Source: an uncultured Eubacteriales bacterium
GTDB lineage: Bacteria > Bacillota > Clostridia > Peptostreptococcales > Anaerovoracaceae
Assembly: GCA_900542245.1 (NCBI GenBank)
Contig: UQMQ01000086.1
Location: forward strand, 1 to 9,728
DNA: 9,728 nucleotides
Direction of reading: 5' to 3'
Of this stretch, positions 8,001-9,728 are shown in pieces. Within the stretch, counting starts at the first letter, position 1, and each line of letters starts with the position of its first letter. Both the position numbers and the translations under genes were made by a program. The notes beneath the pieces were generated by a model. That model searched no databases, had not been told where the DNA came from, and was given only the letters and a program-made list of their open reading frames with translations.

Positions 8001-8426
8001 GCAGCCAAAGAGGAGTGCGCTTTCGATGTTCTCTCGCATGGTCTCACTCATGCCTTGAAAGATTTCGTTTCCATCCCGCTTGCTTGCGGTATATTGTTTT
8101 CCGCTTTCTGCGATCACGCCATGCTCAATGCAGTAGCCGCGCGTCTGCTCGCTGCCCTGCTTGATGATATAGGAGCGCTTAGCCGATGCTAGCTCTTGTG
8201 CAGTTCCGGTGTGCTTCTTTCCGGCATGATCATACCAGTAGATTTGATGCCAGCCAAGACACGATGACGGAAATCGGTAGGTATCGCCATCGGTAGTCGC
8301 AAGTACGCTGCCCTCATCCCAGACGGCAGGTCGATTAGCGCTTGGCGCTGCAAGCGCGCTCTGCGTGAAAACGCTGAGGATCATGGCGATTACAAGCAGC
8401 ATACTGATGAGTTTTCTTTTTCTCAT
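2055..8426 (-). CDS. Giant sortase-anchored adhesin with thioester, SpaA-like and VaFE domains
   Basis: A 2123-residue cell-wall protein. The start is supported by AAAAAGGAG (8437-8445) 10 nt upstream. Signal peptide 1-26 (cut after ALA). Residues about 45-260 form a thioester domain, with Cys99 in GYCIEHG and Gln183 in ATQVLIW as the expected internal Cys-Gln thioester that can bond covalently to host surfaces. An acidic Pro/Glu linker spans 395-417. SpaA/Cna-B-like modules lie near 742-890 (KIIKTDAETGKKVALKGTKF ... YRLEEFLLPAGY), 947-995 plus 1418-1482 (see findings) and 1484-1585. A VaFE, Thr-Gln ester-type domain occupies 1928-2058 (TTLVDAKSG, SLVAFEKLY, AKHEDLSDDWQTV). Then follow a PDKPEK-rich wall spacer (2059-2083), sortase motif VPKTGD (2085-2090), a hydrophobic helix and a RKRRKTNR tail. 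The middle (1090-1400) is beta-rich but unrecognised. The frame is intact. A housekeeping or element-borne sortase must anchor it; none is in the window. Confidence 0.93.
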   Translation of the reverse strand: MRKRKLISMLLVIAMILSVFTQSALAAPSANRPAVWDEGSVLATTDGDTYRFPSSCLGWHQIYWYDHAGKKHTGTAQELASAKRSYIIKQGSEQTRGYCIEHGVIAESGKQYTASKRDGNEIFQGMSETMRENIESALLFGCQTGDSYSDLRAMCFEDSSYYGKHRAKSGAGYNRDDWYLATQVLIWEIQQEFRVSSSGKNNLERKDPGLSFTNASGTPSGKKLGKYFYYQLIKDTPAQDIYDFMLQAMKYQKVMPRELGNSDQKKAPTIKLTQDETDKRIWRGSVRDTEKILSGQTLSNEIIITKGSGKSKLSITPKKEDKGRYYEVVFQGDSETDEPKWDTLYTMQKKLHGKACRDDLLFWGWSSGAAHRQTITTGSADPIFFYFKLSKSELPPEIPPESERPEPEYFPEIEIPISKEDLNPGWDGDVHTGMGDAALSATYVLLKDGEEVDRITLDAYGNTDALRDQPWEDAMALTMTESGSYTHTTKYGVHCVVSPTKIEWTGKVTYEVREIRPDGRFVEPDRGMRRYEIRYDAVTTNSQTCTANPENWCEITYDVRRQITEGKNTEENSVTGTLSEVEGENPLVYPEEVFVNDCYRGKLNLTKSLENANVFDEEGTSGGQDKSTKSAWRLTLKSGGYENHPNLRFVKEEPLKNGTAVYRAVRDTSGIDNGSEALLIGKNGELFLYDIPYGTYVMREIRADDTSFVLEEFEVVIDEHSGSYTPKDTYDDRYDYDIRNKKIENVVKIIKTDAETGKKVALKGTKFRIRYMGNPLLADPKKSKNYGKLLPNAQNINASLKADEWSCDENGEITIPYHLEFGTYRLEEFLLPAGYFVGRYDKDGNQSSADYGEITEGKTEAPDGLSYEDLVSIYDENGNFLAYKKAKEVLNYYTFTVEKQDTHTDGNFGQKVDYEGNISPADPKYDSEDYPYIHYYKVTAMTNNPVKGKIRIEKSGALFSGFLEETKNGYTVLTPVYRAYESLKGAVYGIYAAIDELLPDGSDGIRIYDSKTDDEIKIPKEISTHSQSEKTEVLDPLGKSHPATIYESGSLSHASGAKLWYLLSREKSEQNEKKLLYVSPEERETKALDHFETETDSLKITYDMQTALSFEAGGRNITKVRIVKTGTLKEQTEADTTLADLMQTEVHTYVGEDADGNDIERPLGSFEIGGDMFTGEKGSYLDYAKSVDETENSITEIYEISYVQQKGRAEGFRLTLDGFSIAAKADGDNAMTAITFLTDTPSIEVGAGYTYVQAGRTLTFTAAAPESPVYFLSPDGIKTEMYYAGGSLQAMLQIPMDAVDANFAEVVPMLKFSHRDAEGGIERKTLDWFHELSSDNTEVILKPYDGITVTARQHGGTAEDVYYSLEIVSFENEAAPVEISFADGYTMQLYSAETPSGNRAGVLALSGIYKTNRAPKSTLIETITTDANGRADSSLLPLGRYLVREISAPDGYVTDGTAQEVRLTYENQDTPLVWKILSLTNKRYAVEIDLSKVFETAYQSGSYLPGDGAIFGIFAGEDIKAKGSLTGLTKTAKKDSLIGSIAVDPSGKGKARIKLPDGIYYLKELDTKAGYKRNTIPFYFAVGESKEITSQPCEFTYPADGVSGKLILDRSGKVDIKIEVLQRYPMPEITIDGKAYALTEDLTDGLTEIRCEEDRTDITATVLAGKESTITLPNGKELKVSAAENTYTYILDGMEKTYLPTVSYTGYYTSFSYEFPKVSGESLTETKTEVSFSEAGSNPNRLKGTLTHTPKTKEQKQADGSTKIVGMLDKDGSQVFTHRLDFTMTDEKGQQAVTGSLFRTDTDGKTSEEMQDASLSAFHIAAGEQLSFETSSGASVAMSLTESGNLTIRMANTQAGAVTADEVPTASIDGQDAKDAVFFTKTVTQARQDHAEGTLKIKVNTFDNVNAGDIPNDRTPGEPGKPNPSPSTPSIRTTLVDAKSGTHEAEPERDLLLIDTVSYYNLPQGEYRLIGTLMDRATGKEFLADGKPVTAEKIFTAGSANGQETVAFAFRAENIEGKSLVAFEKLYKRVKKADGSITETEIAKHEDLSDDWQTVTIGKKPDKPEKPDKPEKPSKPKKPRNPQEVPKTGDAANAAGYLLLLAGASAGLVFSTGMIRKRRKTNR

Positions 8427-8449
8427 GTGAATTCATCTCCTTTTTGCAT

Positions 8450-8481
8450 AAAAAAACACCCGGATGATATCATTCCGAGTG
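8450..8481 (-). terminator. Strong terminator-like hairpin immediately before the adhesin ribosome site
   Basis: On the minus strand CACTCGG (8475-8481) pairs with CCGGGTG (8457-8463, one G-U pair) around a self-complementary ATGATATCAT, followed by seven T (8450-8456). It lies after the Fn3 gene and ends only 5 nt before AAAAAGGAG of the adhesin. No promoter fits between it and the adhesin start, so adhesin mRNA must come from read-through, RNA processing, or a promoter upstream of the hairpin. Confidence 0.8.
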
Positions 8482-8525
8482 CCTTGCGTCTATTGATTTA
8501 CTTGTTTTTCTTTCTGTTTTTTCTT

Positions 8526-9530
8526 CTAACCTTCGAGGAATGATACCCCGCAGTAGAGCGGATCTTCCTCATGCAGCCATACTTTGATGCAGTGATCTTT
8601 CAGTCCGAAGTGGGTGTACTGATGGTCGAAGACATAGTCGACCGCATCTTCAAGGCTTGCATATTTGGATAAGTACATCGGCCAGCAGGTACTCCACGAG
8701 GAGTTCTCCGGTGTCTTGACTTCGCCATCGATATAGATGTCGTTCAGCTCAGCGCCATACTCATTTACCAGCCGTTCTTCGATTGCCTGTTTCAGCTGTG
8801 CGTTCGTCCATGTTTCGTGATAGCGATATGGCGCAGAGTACAGCCCGTAGATACGCTTTCCGCGGATCACTTTGTAGGCGCGCACTTTGAACTCGTACGC
8901 ATAGTCTGTGCTGCATCCGATGTGCGCATAGCCGTCTTTGCTGCGGTAGACGGTGAAGATATCGGTGTTTTTCGTGTACCACTTCTTCGTTCCAATCTCA
9001 CGCACCGCAATCTGATAACCGCTTGCACCTCTGACAGGCTCCCATCGCAGTTCGAGTTCTGCGAACCGCTCTTTTTTCTCAAAAAGACTTGTGATGACCG
9101 GTTTCCTCGGTCTTGCGTGCGCCTTCTTGACCTGCGATACCTTTGCGTAGACTTTGCCGTCTGCATCTTCCCGGTAGGCTTTCAGTTTGTAGCAGTAGGT
9201 TCTCCCGCAGGTTCGTCCGGTGTCGATATAGGAGTTGCTCTCGCCGCTCTCCGCTGTATAGATTTTCTGATAGTTCTTTGCGCCCTCTGCCTTGCGATAC
9301 AAGCTGTACCCGTCTGCATCGGGAATCATTTCCCACGAAAGTTTGATCTTTGTCACATCATAGCTTGCTGCCTTCAGCACAGGTTTTTGTGTTTTGATGT
9401 CTGCCTTATCCTGTGCTTCCTGCTGCATCTCCTGCTGCACCGGCTGCGCTGCACTTTCGCTTGGACTTTCTGCGTAAGCACTCTGCGTGATCAGAACCAG
9501 CGCAAGCAGTCCTGTTAGAATCTTTTTCAT
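8526..9530 (-). CDS. Secreted protein with two fibronectin type III domains
   Basis: A 334-residue exported protein. Signal peptide 1-20 (MKKILTGLLALVLITQSAYA). A Gln/Glu/Ala-rich linker runs to about 48. Two fibronectin type III-like domains follow: 49-136 (IKLSWEMIPDADGYSLYRKA ... YCYKLKAYR) and 143-236 (LELRWEPVRGASGYQIAVRE ... YEFKVRAYK), each with the W-x-x-x-x-A-x-G-Y and Y-x-(F/L)-K-(V/L)-x-A-Y patterns. Residues 239-334 form a separate aromatic-rich domain with three Cys (TCWPMYLSKY, HFGLKDHCIKVW, PLYCGVSF) that I do not recognise. There is no LPxTG motif or membrane anchor, so it is probably released or held non-covalently at the surface. The start is supported by AGGGAGG (9537-9543) 6 nt before ATG. 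A strong promoter lies at 9575-9603. The adhesin gene follows, suggesting both serve surface attachment; the function is inferred. Confidence 0.85.
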   Translation of the reverse strand: MKKILTGLLALVLITQSAYAESPSESAAQPVQQEMQQEAQDKADIKTQKPVLKAASYDVTKIKLSWEMIPDADGYSLYRKAEGAKNYQKIYTAESGESNSYIDTGRTCGRTYCYKLKAYREDADGKVYAKVSQVKKAHARPRKPVITSLFEKKERFAELELRWEPVRGASGYQIAVREIGTKKWYTKNTDIFTVYRSKDGYAHIGCSTDYAYEFKVRAYKVIRGKRIYGLYSAPYRYHETWTNAQLKQAIEERLVNEYGAELNDIYIDGEVKTPENSSWSTCWPMYLSKYASLEDAVDYVFDHQYTHFGLKDHCIKVWLHEEDPLYCGVSFLEG

Positions 9531-9574
9531 CTCTCGCCTCCCTTTCGCTCACGATTCGGTCGTTTCTTACCGAC

Positions 9575-9603
9575 ATTATGGATGCAAAGGGTCTGTTTGT
9601 CAA
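9575..9603 (-). promoter_or_regulatory. Strong sigma-70-type promoter for the Fn3 protein gene
   Basis: On the minus strand a perfect -35 TTGACA (9598-9603), a 17-nt spacer and -10 CATAAT (9575-9580, one mismatch). Transcription would begin near 9568, giving a leader of about 38 nt before the ATG at 9530. It may also supply the adhesin gene through the leaky hairpin at 8450-8481. Confidence 0.8.
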
Positions 9604-9638
9604 CGAAATCCTGCAGTTTTCAAAGAAAGAATCGAGCT

Positions 9639-9728
9639 TTATTCAAATTCAATTTTCTCAAAGTCTTTATAATCTTCCTCCGAAAAGCCAAATTCTTTAT
9701 CCACTTCTTCGCTGCTGATGCAAAGCTC
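9639..9728 (-). CDS. C-terminal end of an unknown acidic protein (cut by window edge)
   Basis: Reading from the right edge, one minus frame is open for 29 codons and ends in TAA (9639-9641). The tail contains SSEEVDKEFGFSEEDYKDFE and is strongly acidic, with typical coding composition. Of the other two frames one stops early and one gives an implausibly basic peptide. The family cannot be told from so little. No clear terminator separates it from the promoter at 9575-9603. Confidence 0.6.
   Translation of the reverse strand, partial: ELCISSEEVDKEFGFSEEDYKDFEKIEFE

Noticed and set aside
8817..9518. Plus-strand ORF of 233 codons opposite the Fn3 gene
   Set aside because: It is Cys/Leu/Arg-rich, as expected of an antisense frame over a real secreted-protein gene.

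Overview
The window looks like mid-GC Firmicutes DNA, most likely from a Clostridia/Lachnospiraceae-type gut or oral anaerobe. The reasons are Gram-positive signal peptides, AGGAGG-type ribosome binding sites, a sortase-anchored adhesin with thioester, SpaA-like and VaFE domains, and a GLUG/Ig-type secreted protein. Such adhesins are common in the accessory cargo of integrative conjugative elements of this group. No integrase, relaxase or attachment site lies in the window, so the mobile-element setting is inference. Every gene I accept is on the minus strand, so the biological order runs from high to low coordinates.

From the right: the last 29 codons of an unknown acidic protein (9639-9728); a strong sigma-70-type promoter (9575-9603); a secreted protein with two fibronectin type III domains (8526-9530); a terminator-like hairpin (8450-8481) pressed against the ribosome binding site of the next gene; and a 2123-residue cell-wall adhesin (2055-8426). 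The adhesin has a signal peptide, an N-terminal Cys-Gln thioester domain, SpaA/Cna-B-like domains, a VaFE (Thr-Gln ester) domain, a Pro-Lys wall spacer, a VPKTGD sortase motif, a membrane helix and a basic tail. A GC hairpin (2025-2047) follows it.

The most unusual part is the roughly 1.1 kb between the adhesin and the next ordinary gene (850-2024). It has its own promoter (1956-1984) and a 40-codon ORF (1799-1921) containing sixteen copies of a tetranucleotide that reads as QASK repeats. A second hairpin/T-tract terminator (1703-1747) follows. Then comes about 500 nt of dense RNA secondary structure with three segments resembling conserved parts of the cobalamin riboswitch (1171-1652), and a third terminator (1010-1048). 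Changing the repeat count by one unit would redirect translation so that it ends inside the loop of the first terminator. The region therefore looks like a phase-variable attenuator placed in front of a large structured RNA; this is a hypothesis from reading the sequence.

Downstream are a small basic protein with one homing-endonuclease-associated (HNH) repeat (487-849), a 35-codon basic ORF (335-442), and the start of a secreted surface protein (1-338, cut by the window edge), whose ATG overlaps the stop codon of that small ORF. Taken together, the window encodes surface display functions (adhesin, Fn3 protein, GLUG-like protein) separated by a complex RNA regulatory segment.
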